Notes: a model not told the origin generated them from the sequence alone. A DNA stretch of 64,000 bases from Halobacterium jilantaiense (GCF_900110535.1 NZ_FOJA01000001.1:2515393-2579392), one strand, 5' to 3'. Positions 44,720 through 52,990 are shown, numbered from the stretch's first letter. Made by a program: numbers and translations.

Positions 44720-46882
44720 CTAGGAAACGGCAAAAAGGTGTCGCCCGGCGACCGGGCGAGCGTGCCGTTCCCCGCCGTCGTCGGGCAGCAGGACCTCAAG
44801 ACGGCCCTGCTCACCGTCGCCGCCGACGACGCCCTCGACGGCCTGCTCGTCGCCGGCGAGAAGGGCACGGCGAAGTCCACGGCCGCCCGCGCGCTCGCCG
44901 ACCTCCTCCCCGACCAGCGCGCCGTCGCCGACTGTCCCTACGGCTGCCCGCCGGACGACCCGGACCGCCAGTGCGCGGACTGCCGCGACCGCGACGACCC
45001 GCCGGTCGAGACCCGCGCCGTCCCGTTCGTCACGCTCCCCCTCGGTGCCGCCCGCGACCGCGTCGTCGGCTCGCTGTCCGTCACCGACGCCCTGGCCGGC
45101 GACGCCGAGTTCAACCCAGGTTTACTCGCGCGGGCGAACCGGGGCATCCTCTACGTTGACGAGGTGAATCTCCTCGACGACCACCTCGTGGACGTCCTGC
45201 TGGACGCCGCCGCCGCCGGCGTCAACCGCGTCGAGCGCGACGGCGTCAGCGTCACCCACCCCGCCGATTTCACGCTCGTCGGGACGATGAACCCCGAGGA
45301 GGGCGACCTCCGGCCGCAGTTCCGCGACCGGTTCGCCCTCCACGTCGCCGTCGCTGGCAGCGACGACCTGGACGACCGCGTCGAAATCCTCGACCGCGCG
45401 CTCGACGGCTTCGACGGCGACTACGCCGCGGAGACCAGCGCCGTCCGCGACCGCCTGCTCGACGCCCGCGACCTGCTCCCCGAGGTCGACCTCCCCGACT
45501 CGCTGGCGCGCGAGGTCGCCGAACTCTGTCGCGACGCGGGGGTCGACGGCCACCGCGCGGACCTCGCGACGGCCCGGGCCGCGCGCACCCTCGCCGCGCT
45601 CGACGGCCGCCCCACGGTCACCGAGGCCGACGTCCAGCGCGCCGCCGAGTTCGCGCTCCCGCACCGCCTCCAGTCCCGGCCGTTCGAGGACGCCCCGGAC
45701 CCCGAGGAGGTCGTCGACGACCACTTCGCGGACGGCGACGACGACCCGGAACACAGCGACAGCGACGACGCCACCGAACCGAGCGAGGACATGGACGGTG
45801 ACGGTGGCGAGGGTGCAGACGGTGACGAGAGAGGGGATGCGGACGCTGACGACAGCGAGAACGCACCCGACGGCGGTGGCGGTCCGGACGCCGGAGACGG
45901 GGAGCCGACGGAGACCGGCGACGGGGACGGCGAGGAGCCACAGCCCGGGCCGGCGGCGACCGGCGGCGACGGCGGCTCTGCGGGGGACGGCCGCGACAGC
46001 GAGCGCGACGGGCGCGACGATTCGGGGGACGGCGAGTCGGACCGCGGCGGCGATGACTCTGAGGAGGCGGTGCCGCTCGTGCCCGGTCAGCCGCGCGCCG
46101 AGGCAGCCGACCCCGGTGACGCTGCCGCGCCAGAGCCGGCGTCGCCGACGGCCGAGCAGGCGGCGGGCGACGGTCGCGCGACGGCGACGCCGAGTACGGA
46201 GGGCCGCGGCCCGCGCGTGCGGACCGAGCGCGCGTCGGCGACCGACAGCGTGGACGCGGCGGCGTCGGTCCGGGCGGCCGCCGCGCGCGGGAGCGACAGC
46301 GTCGAGTCCCGCGACCTCCGGCAGTCCGTCCGTTCGGGGTCGGCGTCCGCGCTCGTGGTGTTCGCGGTGGACGCCAGCGCGTCGATGCGCGGGCCGATGC
46401 GCGCCGCGAAGGGCGTCGCGCTCGACCTGCTGCGGGACGCCTACGAGCGCCGCGACGAGGTCGCCGTCGTGACGTTCGCCGGCGAGGACGCGGACGTGGT
46501 GCTCCCGCCGACGGACAGCGTGACGCTCGCCGCGCGCCACCTCAAGTCGCTGCCGACGGGCGACAGGACGCCGCTGCCGGCGGGCCTGCGGGCGGCCGAC
46601 GAGGTGGTGGCGCGCGCGGACCCGGACGCCGCCGTCGTGGTCGTCGTCACGGACGGGCGCGCGAACGGCGGGACCGACCAGCCGACCAGCGACACCCGAG
46701 CGGCGGCGAGCGCGCTCGCGGACCGCGACGCCGAGGTGCTCGTCGTGGACGCCGGCGACGGCGACCGGGCGAGCCTCGTCGACGACGTGGTGCGGGCGGC
46801 CGACGGCGAGCGCGTACCGCTGGACGCGCTGACGCCCGAACGGGTGGCGGCGTCCGTCGACGCCGGGGCCCGTCGCGACTGA
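44711..46882 (+). CDS. ChlI-ChlD fusion (cobaltochelatase ATPase/VWA subunit)
   Basis: This 723-residue protein combines an AAA+ domain of the BchI/ChlI type (Walker A GEKGTAKST at about 49-57, VPFVTLPLGAARDRVVGSL, LLARANRGILYVDEVNLLDDHLVDVLLD) with a C-terminal VWA domain (MIDAS VFAVDASASMRGPM, then VTDGRANGGT). A CPYGCPPDDPDRQCADC insert in the AAA+ part may bind zinc. A highly acidic Asp/Gly-rich linker (about residues 335-470) joins the two. It probably provides both ATPase and VWA parts for CobN. The ATG at 44711 has GTTAAAC 27 bases upstream. Confidence 0.9.
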   Translation: MVELGNGKKVSPGDRASVPFPAVVGQQDLKTALLTVAADDALDGLLVAGEKGTAKSTAARALADLLPDQRAVADCPYGCPPDDPDRQCADCRDRDDPPVETRAVPFVTLPLGAARDRVVGSLSVTDALAGDAEFNPGLLARANRGILYVDEVNLLDDHLVDVLLDAAAAGVNRVERDGVSVTHPADFTLVGTMNPEEGDLRPQFRDRFALHVAVAGSDDLDDRVEILDRALDGFDGDYAAETSAVRDRLLDARDLLPEVDLPDSLAREVAELCRDAGVDGHRADLATARAARTLAALDGRPTVTEADVQRAAEFALPHRLQSRPFEDAPDPEEVVDDHFADGDDDPEHSDSDDATEPSEDMDGDGGEGADGDERGDADADDSENAPDGGGGPDAGDGEPTETGDGDGEEPQPGPAATGGDGGSAGDGRDSERDGRDDSGDGESDRGGDDSEEAVPLVPGQPRAEAADPGDAAAPEPASPTAEQAAGDGRATATPSTEGRGPRVRTERASATDSVDAAASVRAAAARGSDSVESRDLRQSVRSGSASALVVFAVDASASMRGPMRAAKGVALDLLRDAYERRDEVAVVTFAGEDADVVLPPTDSVTLAARHLKSLPTGDRTPLPAGLRAADEVVARADPDAAVVVVVTDGRANGGTDQPTSDTRAAASALADRDAEVLVVDAGDGDRASLVDDVVRAADGERVPLDALTPERVAASVDAGARRD

Positions 46883-46894
46883 CCCCGGAAGCTT

Positions 46895-46935
46895 TACAAC
46901 CAGACTTTGATTATACGCAACCGTAGTTTACAATG
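46895..46935 (+). promoter_or_regulatory. Two tandem candidate regulon dyads before cbtB
   Basis: CAACC-AG-ACTTT lies in 46895-46913, and a related CAACC-GT-AGTTT begins 21 bases later and reaches the cbtB start codon. TTTGATTA at the end of the first copy is the likely TATA box. Two sites could let a repressor tightly shut cobalt uptake. Confidence 0.5.
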
Positions 46936-47112
46936 AGTGTCGGAACAGACACCGTCCACGGTCGCATCACTCGCTTCGAGCCGACGCGTACACAGCTCCT
47001 CGGGCTGACGCTCGCGGTGCTCCTGGGTGCCGTTCTCCTGTTCGCCCAGACGCCGATGCTCCACGACAGCATGCACAACTTCCGGCACGCAGCCGGCATC
47101 ACTTGCCACTGA
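46933..47112 (+). CDS. cbtB: Cobalt transporter subunit CbtB
   Basis: This 59-residue protein, MSVGTDTVHGRITRFEPTRT with a single helix LGLTLAVLLGAVLLF, ends with the CbtB signature LHDSMHNFRHAAGITCH, rich in metal ligands. CbtB works with the membrane protein CbtA, which starts four bases after its stop. It is too short to be noticed by length alone but the family pattern is clear. Confidence 0.9.
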   Translation: MSVGTDTVHGRITRFEPTRTQLLGLTLAVLLGAVLLFAQTPMLHDSMHNFRHAAGITCH

Positions 47113-47116
47113 CTCG

Positions 47117-47836
47117 ATGCTCTCGACCTCCCTCGAACGGGGCGCGCTCGCCGGTGTCGCCGGCGGCCTGGTCCACGGGCTGTTCGTCTGGCTCGTCGGC
47201 ACCCCCCTGATTCGGCTGGCGGAGACCCACGAGCACCACCACGGCGGCGAGCCCGCCGTCTCCGCCGCAGTCGCGTCCGTCACGAGCGTCGCCGGCGGCG
47301 TCCTCTTCGGGGTGGTGCTCGGTGTGGTCGTGTTCGGACTGGCGCACTACGTCCTCGAACCGGCGCTGCCCGACGGCGCTGGCGCGCGCAGCCTCCTGCT
47401 CGGCGCAGCGGGCTTCGTCACCGTCTCTGGCGCGCCGTGGGTCGCGCTCCCCCCACAGCCACCGGGCGTCGAGGCCGCGCTCGCGACCGACGTTCGGCTC
47501 GGCATCTACGTCGGCATGATGGCGCTGGGCGCGCTCGCGTGCGCGCTCGCCTGGCGGGCGTACACAGCCGCCCGCGACCGGCGCTGGGCGCGAGCCGCCG
47601 CCCTCGGTGCCGTCGCGGTCGCCGTGCTCCCGGCCGCCGGCGTCCTCACCCCGCCCGCCGTCGCAGCCAGCCCGGTGCCGGCCACGCTCACGACGGCGTT
47701 CCGCTGGACGACGGTGTTCGGTCAGGTCGCGCTCTGGTTCGTCCTCGCCGCCACCCACGCGTGGCTGGTCGGCCGAGTCGACGACCCGGTCGAACACGAC
47801 GCGCTCACCGACGACGCGCTCGCGTCGGCCGACTGA
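47117..47836 (+). CDS. cbtA: Cobalt transporter subunit CbtA
   Basis: This 239-residue protein has about five membrane helices and begins MLSTSLERGALAGVAGGLVHGLFVWLVGTPLI. The loop THEHHHGGE is a likely metal-binding site. With CbtB it is thought to import cobalt. A 2Fe-2S protein gene follows one base after its stop. Upstream in-frame sequence belongs to cbtB's region, so the ATG at 47117 was chosen. Confidence 0.9.
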   Translation: MLSTSLERGALAGVAGGLVHGLFVWLVGTPLIRLAETHEHHHGGEPAVSAAVASVTSVAGGVLFGVVLGVVVFGLAHYVLEPALPDGAGARSLLLGAAGFVTVSGAPWVALPPQPPGVEAALATDVRLGIYVGMMALGALACALAWRAYTAARDRRWARAAALGAVAVAVLPAAGVLTPPAVAASPVPATLTTAFRWTTVFGQVALWFVLAATHAWLVGRVDDPVEHDALTDDALASAD

Positions 47837-47837
47837 A

Positions 47838-48185
47838 ATGCAGCGCCGAACCTCCGAGGTTCGGGCGTCCGGCCGCACCGACCACGTGCTGGTCTGCACC
47901 CACGCCCGCGATAGCGAGCACGCCGCCTGCGCGGGTGCGGACGGACAGGCCGTCTACGACGCCGTCGCGGAGTGGCTCCGCGACCGCGGCGTCCTCTGGT
48001 CGGAGGTCCAGCTCGCGGAGACCTCCTGTCTGGCGCTGTGCAGCGCCGACGGGACGGCGGTGGCCGTCCATCCGCGCGGCGAGTGGTACTCGGACGTGAC
48101 GCCGGCGGACGTGCCCGCGCTGCTCGAAGACCTGTTCGGTGCCGACGCGGGCGACCTCGGGGACGGCGTGGCAGCCGAGGACTGA
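47838..48185 (+). CDS. Thioredoxin-like 2Fe-2S protein
   Basis: This 115-residue protein has cysteine pairs in VLVCTHARDSEHAACAGADG and ETSCLALCSADG, the pattern of thioredoxin-like 2Fe-2S ferredoxins, and the ending VAVHPRGEWYSDVTPADVP. It resembles the C-terminal part of CbiX at 49853-51076. It is the third gene of the cbtB-cbtA unit and could supply electrons for corrin-ring or cobalt reduction. Confidence 0.8.
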   Translation: MQRRTSEVRASGRTDHVLVCTHARDSEHAACAGADGQAVYDAVAEWLRDRGVLWSEVQLAETSCLALCSADGTAVAVHPRGEWYSDVTPADVPALLEDLFGADAGDLGDGVAAED

Positions 48186-48262
48186 CTGCCGGGCACCAGT
48201 CGGCGAACGGCAGGACAAAACGATTCTCCACGGGACTGCAGACGACCAGCAGTGCGGCCGCG

Positions 48263-49507
48263 CTACCGCGGCCACTGGTGGAGGCGGTACGCCCCCCGGG
48301 ACGCCTCGGCGTCGTGGTACGCGACCGGCTCCTCGACTGCGACACACCGGTCGCCGGTCAGCGCCGCCGCCGTCCCGACGCCGCCCAGCGACTGTCGCGT
48401 CCGCAGGCCGTCGACGACGTGCGCGACGCACACGCCGTGCCGGTCGGCGTCCCGGTCGCGGAAGTGCTGGGCGACCGGGACCGCGACGTGCGCGCCGTCG
48501 GTCGCAATCTCGTGTGCGAACCCGCCCGCGTCGCCGGTGAACGAGTGGTCGCCGTCCGGTGTCACGCCGACCACGGCGTGTTCGTTCGGGTGGCGCGCGT
48601 CCGTCTCGCGGCCGTCACCGTCCGGGTACGTGTTCCCCGTGACGAAGACGACGCCCTCGCCAGTCGCGTGGACGTGATTCGGGTACGCGTACACCGTCTC
48701 GTCGCCGCGCTCGACCGGCCGGCCGAGGTCGACGGCCCACCGGACGCCGTCGCCGTCGAGGCAGTACCCGCGGTAGTCGGCGTGGCTGGCGGCGACCACG
48801 CGCCCGGGCGCGAGGGCCACGTCGCCGACGCGCCGGTCGCCGTCTCCCGGCGGGTCCCAGCGCCGCCGTTCCGCGCCAGTCGCGGGGTCGAGAACGACGA
48901 GGCCGGCGTCCCAGTCGCCGGGGCAGCGGTTGTACGCGACGGCGAGTCGGTCCCCGCCGTCGGCGGCGAGGCTGATGGGGGAGGCGTCGGCCGCATGCCG
49001 CCACGCGACGCTGCCGTCGGGGTCGAGAGCGGCCACGACACTCCGGAAGCACCGGCCGCCGTCGGGGCCGCGCTCGTAGCGGCGCGCGGCGACGAACGCG
49101 CGCTCGCCGCCGTCGGGCACAGCGATGTCGACGACGAACGGCAGGTAGAACCGGGTGCGTTTCTGCGGGCTGCCGACGTCGTCGGCGGTCCGGTACCGCC
49201 ACCGCACGTCGCCGGTGTCGCGGTCGTGCAGCCGAATCTCGCCGGCCGCGCCGCGCTCGCCGGCGAGGACGCCGTCTGCGAACGGGGCAAGGGCGACCAC
49301 GCTGCCGCGGTCGTCCGCGTCGTCGCCCTCGTCGCGCCACACCTCACGAAGGTCGTCGTCGAACGCCGCGACGGTGCCGTCCGCGAGGCCGGCGACGACG
49401 CCGTCGTCGGTGAGACAGACACTCGACCGGCGGCCGAGCTGCCGGGAGCCGCTCGGCTGCACGTCGCCGAGGTCGGCGACCGTGCTACTCGTCTGCCGGG
49501 AAGGCAT
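48263..49507 (-). CDS. PQQ-type beta-propeller protein in the cbiH operon
   Basis: This 414-residue protein has repeated beta-propeller blades (for example LTDDGVVAGLADGTVAAFDDDLREVW, IRLHDRDTGDVRWRYRT and AALDPDGSVAWRHA), as in BamB/PQQ-repeat proteins. It has no signal peptide, so it is probably cytoplasmic. It is the last gene of the minus-strand cbiH-cbiX operon and overlaps the DUF3209 stop by 23 bases. Its function in cobalamin synthesis is unknown. The ATG at 49507 starts the region; a larger upstream frame overlaps the preceding gene. Confidence 0.75.
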   Translation of the reverse strand: MPSRQTSSTVADLGDVQPSGSRQLGRRSSVCLTDDGVVAGLADGTVAAFDDDLREVWRDEGDDADDRGSVVALAPFADGVLAGERGAAGEIRLHDRDTGDVRWRYRTADDVGSPQKRTRFYLPFVVDIAVPDGGERAFVAARRYERGPDGGRCFRSVVAALDPDGSVAWRHAADASPISLAADGGDRLAVAYNRCPGDWDAGLVVLDPATGAERRRWDPPGDGDRRVGDVALAPGRVVAASHADYRGYCLDGDGVRWAVDLGRPVERGDETVYAYPNHVHATGEGVVFVTGNTYPDGDGRETDARHPNEHAVVGVTPDGDHSFTGDAGGFAHEIATDGAHVAVPVAQHFRDRDADRHGVCVAHVVDGLRTRQSLGGVGTAAALTGDRCVAVEEPVAYHDAEASRGAYRLHQWPR

Positions 49508-49856
49508 CGTGCAGCGAGTGGTGGGTCTCGCCGAGGTCGTCGAGGAATCCCGTGCCGTGGTCGACGACCCGGGCGAGCGACCGCTCGGCGTCCCGAACCG
49601 CGACCAGCCGCCCACGGAGGTAGTCGTACTCGGGGTCGGCCTCGTCGGCTGCGGCGACCTGCTCTTCGAGGTCGACGAGCGCGGCGTCGAGGTGCCGCTG
49701 GAGGTCGGACAGCGAGTCCGCTTCCGCCAGCCCCTCGATGGGGCCGTCCAGTTCGCCGTCCAGTTCCTTCTCGGCGTGCTCGCGGGCGCTCCGGTCGCTG
49801 GTGCCGAGGACGTTCATCAGGCCGAGTCGCAGCGCTTCGAGTTCGTGGCAGGTCAT
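49485..49856 (-). CDS. DUF3209 family protein, cobalamin-operon associated
   Basis: This helical, acidic 123-residue protein, MTCHELEALRLGLMNVLGTSDRSAREHAEKELDG onward, matches DUF3209, a family usually next to cbiX. No catalytic motif is known. Its start overlaps the cbiX stop by four bases, consistent with a role at or near CbiX, perhaps as a partner. Confidence 0.82.
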   Translation of the reverse strand: MTCHELEALRLGLMNVLGTSDRSAREHAEKELDGELDGPIEGLAEADSLSDLQRHLDAALVDLEEQVAAADEADPEYDYLRGRLVAVRDAERSLARVVDHGTGFLDDLGETHHSLHDAFPADE

Positions 49857-51076
49857 AGTAGCTGTGAGTCGAGGTCGGAGACGATGCGGTCGCGGTCGAC
49901 GTGCGACGAGACGATTCGGTCGGCGTCCTCGGGGTCGACGCGCTGGTACCAGACGCCGTCCGGGTAGACGGCGACGTTCGGGCCGTCGCCGCACTGCCCG
50001 AGACACGAGGTGCGCGTGACCCGGAGGCTGCCGTCCTCGGCGTCCCGGGCTGCCTGCCGGAGGCGTTCGAGGACGGCGGGCGCGCCGTCGGCGGCACACG
50101 TCTGGTTCGTGCAGACGGCGACGTGGCGGTCGGGCGCGTCGTGGGCGTGCGGGTCGTCGGCGACGTTCTCGCGGTCCTCGTGGGCTTCCTGGTGGTTGAG
50201 GGCGCGCAGCATTGCCTTCGCGCCACCCACGTCCTCCTCGTAGCCGTCGAGTTCCACCTTGTACTTGCAGGTGTCACAGGACATCTCGACGCTCCCCGTC
50301 CGGGCTTCCTGCCAGCGGTCCGCGAGCACGTCCAGCAGCCGCGAGTCCGTGCCAAGCGGGTCGCCGCAGGCGGCGTCGACGTACGGGTAGTCGGCGTCGA
50401 AGTCGTCGGTCCCGTCGCGGATGCGGCCCGTGAGCACGCCGTCGCCGAGCATGTACGGCACGACGACGACGGCGTCCGGCCGGTGTTTCGCCACGTCGTG
50501 GAGCGTGTCGTCGAGTGTCGGCTCGGTCACGCCGATGAACGTCGCGTCGACCCGGGAGAACTCGCGGCCCTCGTACAGCAGCCGGGCGAGCTTGTGCACG
50601 TCGGCGTTCGCGTCCGGGTCGCTGGAGCCTCGCGCGCACAGCACGACCGCCACGTCGTCGCGCTCGCGGTCGACGCCGAGGTCGGCCTCGACGCTCGCTG
50701 CGCGGTCGTCTAGCAGGTCGACGATGGCGGGGTGGACGCCGAGATGCGCGCCGTTCTCGAAGGCCACGTCCGGGTGCTCGCTGCGGGCACGCTGGAGCGC
50801 CGCGGGCACGTCGTTCTTCACGTGGCTGGCGGCGAACAGCGACAGGTGGACGACCGAGATGCTGGAGACGGCGGGCGCGAGCGCGTCGATGGCGTCCGGA
50901 ATCGACGGCTCCGCGAGTTCGAGGAAGCCGGCGTCGACTGGCACGCCGAGCCGTCCTTCGAGGTCGGCGGCAAGCGTGCGCACCTGCTCGTTCGACGCCT
51001 CGCGGCGGGAGCCGTGGCCGACCAGCAACACCGCCTCGTCGTTCAGGCTCCCGGTCGGACTGTCCGTGCGGCTCAC
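49853..51076 (-). CDS. cbiX: Sirohydrochlorin cobaltochelatase CbiX with a 2Fe-2S domain
   Basis: This 407-residue protein has two chelatase halves: LLVGHGSRREASNEQ with His21 and a second His85 in FAASHVKNDVP, then VVLCARGSSDPDANADVHKLA. The middle SCDTCKYKVEL may bind metal. The C-terminal 110 residues have CTNQTC and TSCLGQCGDGP, a thioredoxin-like 2Fe-2S domain. CbiX inserts cobalt early in the anaerobic-type pathway. A GTG at 51076 begins the protein and overlaps the preceding stop by four bases. Confidence 0.92.
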   Translation of the reverse strand: MSRTDSPTGSLNDEAVLLVGHGSRREASNEQVRTLAADLEGRLGVPVDAGFLELAEPSIPDAIDALAPAVSSISVVHLSLFAASHVKNDVPAALQRARSEHPDVAFENGAHLGVHPAIVDLLDDRAASVEADLGVDRERDDVAVVLCARGSSDPDANADVHKLARLLYEGREFSRVDATFIGVTEPTLDDTLHDVAKHRPDAVVVVPYMLGDGVLTGRIRDGTDDFDADYPYVDAACGDPLGTDSRLLDVLADRWQEARTGSVEMSCDTCKYKVELDGYEEDVGGAKAMLRALNHQEAHEDRENVADDPHAHDAPDRHVAVCTNQTCAADGAPAVLERLRQAARDAEDGSLRVTRTSCLGQCGDGPNVAVYPDGVWYQRVDPEDADRIVSSHVDRDRIVSDLDSQLL

Positions 51077-51780
51077 GACTCCGCGCCCTCCAGCGTGGCG
51101 TCCACGTCCTCGGCCTGTTCGAGGCTCCGGCGGAGCTTCCGGCGGCGCGACGGCGCGAACAGTCCCGAGTCCGTACTGCCCTCGTAGAGCCACGCGCCGA
51201 GTTCCGGCACGGCGTCGTCCTCGACGCTGAAGTAGTACCCCGAGGACGCGTCCGAGAGGTCGCCGCGCGGCGCGTCGGGCGGCGCGTCGTCGAGCAGCGA
51301 CTGGACCGTCTCCAAGAGCGCGCGGTCCTCGTGGACGAACGAGAGGCCGACGGTGCCCGACGACGACTTGAAGCAGACCGTCCCGCAGGACTCGACGAGC
51401 CCGCGCAGCAGCTGGCGCTCGTGTCCCTCGAAGGCGTCCAGCCGGTAGCCGCCAGCCGCCCCGTCGATGGGGAGGCCGAACGCGGCCGCCGCGCGCTCGG
51501 CGAGGCCGCCGAACACCTGAACAGTGTACTCGTCTTCGCGGCGCGTAATCGAGGTGTCGTGGGCGTACTCGCGCTCCCGGACCCGGTGGTCGGTCTCGGT
51601 CTGCGCGCCGCCCGCGACGGCCGCCAGCCGCTCGGCCGCCGCCTCGTCGGTCGTCTCCACGCGCACGCAGGACTCGGTGAGGTCTCCCGAGCCGGCGACG
51701 CAGCCCCAGAAGTACGCGGTCTCGGGGTGTGCGGCGAGCGCCGAGTCCGGCACCTCGACCCGCGGCGCGTCGGCGCTCAT
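51073..51780 (-). CDS. LAGLIDADG-like protein in the cobalamin operon
   Basis: This 235-residue protein shows two dodecapeptide-like segments: F24-W-G-C-V-A-G-S-G-D33 and L125-R-G-L-V-E-S-C-G-T134, spaced as in single-chain LAGLIDADG proteins. Each is followed by a beta-rich section (SSSGTVGLSFVHEDRALLETVQSLLDDA), and the end AWLYEGSTDSGLFAPSRRRKLRRS resembles the homing-endonuclease C-terminus. The catalytic acidic residue is Ser31 in the first copy and Cys132 in the second, so nuclease activity is unlikely. It overlaps neighbours on both sides by four bases. It may be a domesticated protein with a structural or regulatory role. Confidence 0.65.
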   Translation of the reverse strand: MSADAPRVEVPDSALAAHPETAYFWGCVAGSGDLTESCVRVETTDEAAAERLAAVAGGAQTETDHRVREREYAHDTSITRREDEYTVQVFGGLAERAAAAFGLPIDGAAGGYRLDAFEGHERQLLRGLVESCGTVCFKSSSGTVGLSFVHEDRALLETVQSLLDDAPPDAPRGDLSDASSGYYFSVEDDAVPELGAWLYEGSTDSGLFAPSRRRKLRRSLEQAEDVDATLEGAES

Positions 51781-52022
51781 CGCTTCCCCTCCACGGCTTC
51801 GACGGTGATGGCGTCGAGCGGGCACGCCGCGGCGGCGTCCTCGGCGTCCGCGACGCGCTCGTCGTCGAACGTCCCGACGACGGTCTCGTCGGTCTGTTCG
51901 ACGCTGCCTTCGTCCGTGTCGAAGGTCGCGAGGCCGTCGTCGTCCTCGACGAACCGCGAATCCCGGGTCAGACACGCGAACACGCCGTCGCAGGCGTCGC
52001 GGTCGATAGTCACCCGGTACAT
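51777..52022 (-). CDS. Small ferredoxin in the cbiH operon
   Basis: This 81-residue protein, MYRVTIDRDACDGVFACLTRDSRF to DAAAACPLDAITVE, has C11-x5-C17 and later CP, the pattern of a small 3Fe-4S or 4Fe-4S ferredoxin. The middle is very acidic. It starts one base into the cbiH2 stop (TGATG) and overlaps the LAGLIDADG-like gene start. It probably feeds electrons to a cobalamin step such as CbiX or ring contraction. Confidence 0.85.
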   Translation of the reverse strand: MYRVTIDRDACDGVFACLTRDSRFVEDDDGLATFDTDEGSVEQTDETVVGTFDDERVADAEDAAAACPLDAITVEAVEGKR

Positions 52023-52990
52023 CAGTAGTCGTACTTCGTCTCGTAGCCCCGCGGCGTGACCATCCGGTCGTCGAAGACGTACGTGTCCTCGTTGCCGACG
52101 ACGACTGTGGTTGTCATGTCCACGAGGTCGGTCTCGCCGTACGATTCGAGTTCGCCGAGCGTCGTGATTTCGACTTCCTCGTCCTCGCGGCCCGCGCCGT
52201 GGACGATGCCCACGGGCGTGTCGTCGTCGCGGTGCTCGCGCAGAATCTCGCAGGCCGTCTCGAAGTTCTCCCGACGCTTCCGGCTCCACGGATTGTAGAT
52301 GGCGATGGTGAACCCCTCGCCCGCGACGGCGTGCAGCCGCGACTCGATTTCGGGCATCGGCGTCAGGTGGTCCGACAGCGAGACGCTCACCGAGTCGTTC
52401 ACGAGCGGCGCGCCCAGCCGCGCCCCGCAGGACTGCGCCGCGGGCACGCCCGGCACGACCTCGAAGTCGAGCATCGACGGGGTCGCGCCCTTCGACTCCA
52501 CGATTTCCAGCGCCAGCCCCGCCAGCGCGTACACGTTCGGGTCGCCGCTCCCGACGATGGCGACGTCGTTGCCGGCGAGCGCGCGGTCGATCGCCTCCTC
52601 GGTGCGCGAGACTTCACCACACATCGGCGTGTCGTAGATGTCCTCGGCGTCGTCGGTGATGTCGTCGGGCAGCAGGTCGATGTACGTCGTGTACCCGACG
52701 ATGTGCTCGGCGTCGGCGAGTGCGGCTTTCGCGCGGTCGGTCATCCCCTCGGGCTGGCCGGGACCGAGGCCCACGGCCGTCAGCTGCCCGGGCTCGGCGT
52801 CGAAGTCGTCGACGGTCGACCCGACTTTCTCCTCCGTACTCGACGACGCGCCGCACGCCGAGGACGAGTCGCTCGAACTACTGGACGACCCGCCGCACGT
52901 CGACTCGCTGCTCGTCTCGCTCGTGCTCGCGCCGCCGCACGTACTGGTCGATTCCTCCGTCTCGGTCGTGGTGGTGTCGTCAGTGCTCAT
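52022..52990 (-). CDS. cbiH: Precorrin-3B/cobalt-factor III C17-methyltransferase, second copy, Cys-rich N-terminus
   Basis: This 322-residue protein has the CbiH/CobJ methyltransferase fold: QLTAVGLGPGQPEGMTDRAK, VGSGDPNVYALAGLALE, VVPGVPAAQSCGARLGAPLVND and ERTIAIYNPWSRKRRE-like FTIAIYNPWSRKRRENF. The first 55 residues are a Ser/Thr-rich low-complexity region with three Cys-Gly words (TCGGAST, TCGGSSS, ACGASSS). It is the second of two adjacent CbiH paralogues and starts one base into the first copy's stop. Confidence 0.9.
   Translation of the reverse strand: MSTDDTTTTETEESTSTCGGASTSETSSESTCGGSSSSSSDSSSACGASSSTEEKVGSTVDDFDAEPGQLTAVGLGPGQPEGMTDRAKAALADAEHIVGYTTYIDLLPDDITDDAEDIYDTPMCGEVSRTEEAIDRALAGNDVAIVGSGDPNVYALAGLALEIVESKGATPSMLDFEVVPGVPAAQSCGARLGAPLVNDSVSVSLSDHLTPMPEIESRLHAVAGEGFTIAIYNPWSRKRRENFETACEILREHRDDDTPVGIVHGAGREDEEVEITTLGELESYGETDLVDMTTTVVVGNEDTYVFDDRMVTPRGYETKYDY

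Noticed and set aside
48266-48290. A GCCACTGGTGG sequence that resembles part of a cobalamin riboswitch.
   Set aside because: It lies inside the 3' end of the beta-propeller gene, lacks the rest of the riboswitch core, and is not upstream of a cobalamin gene.
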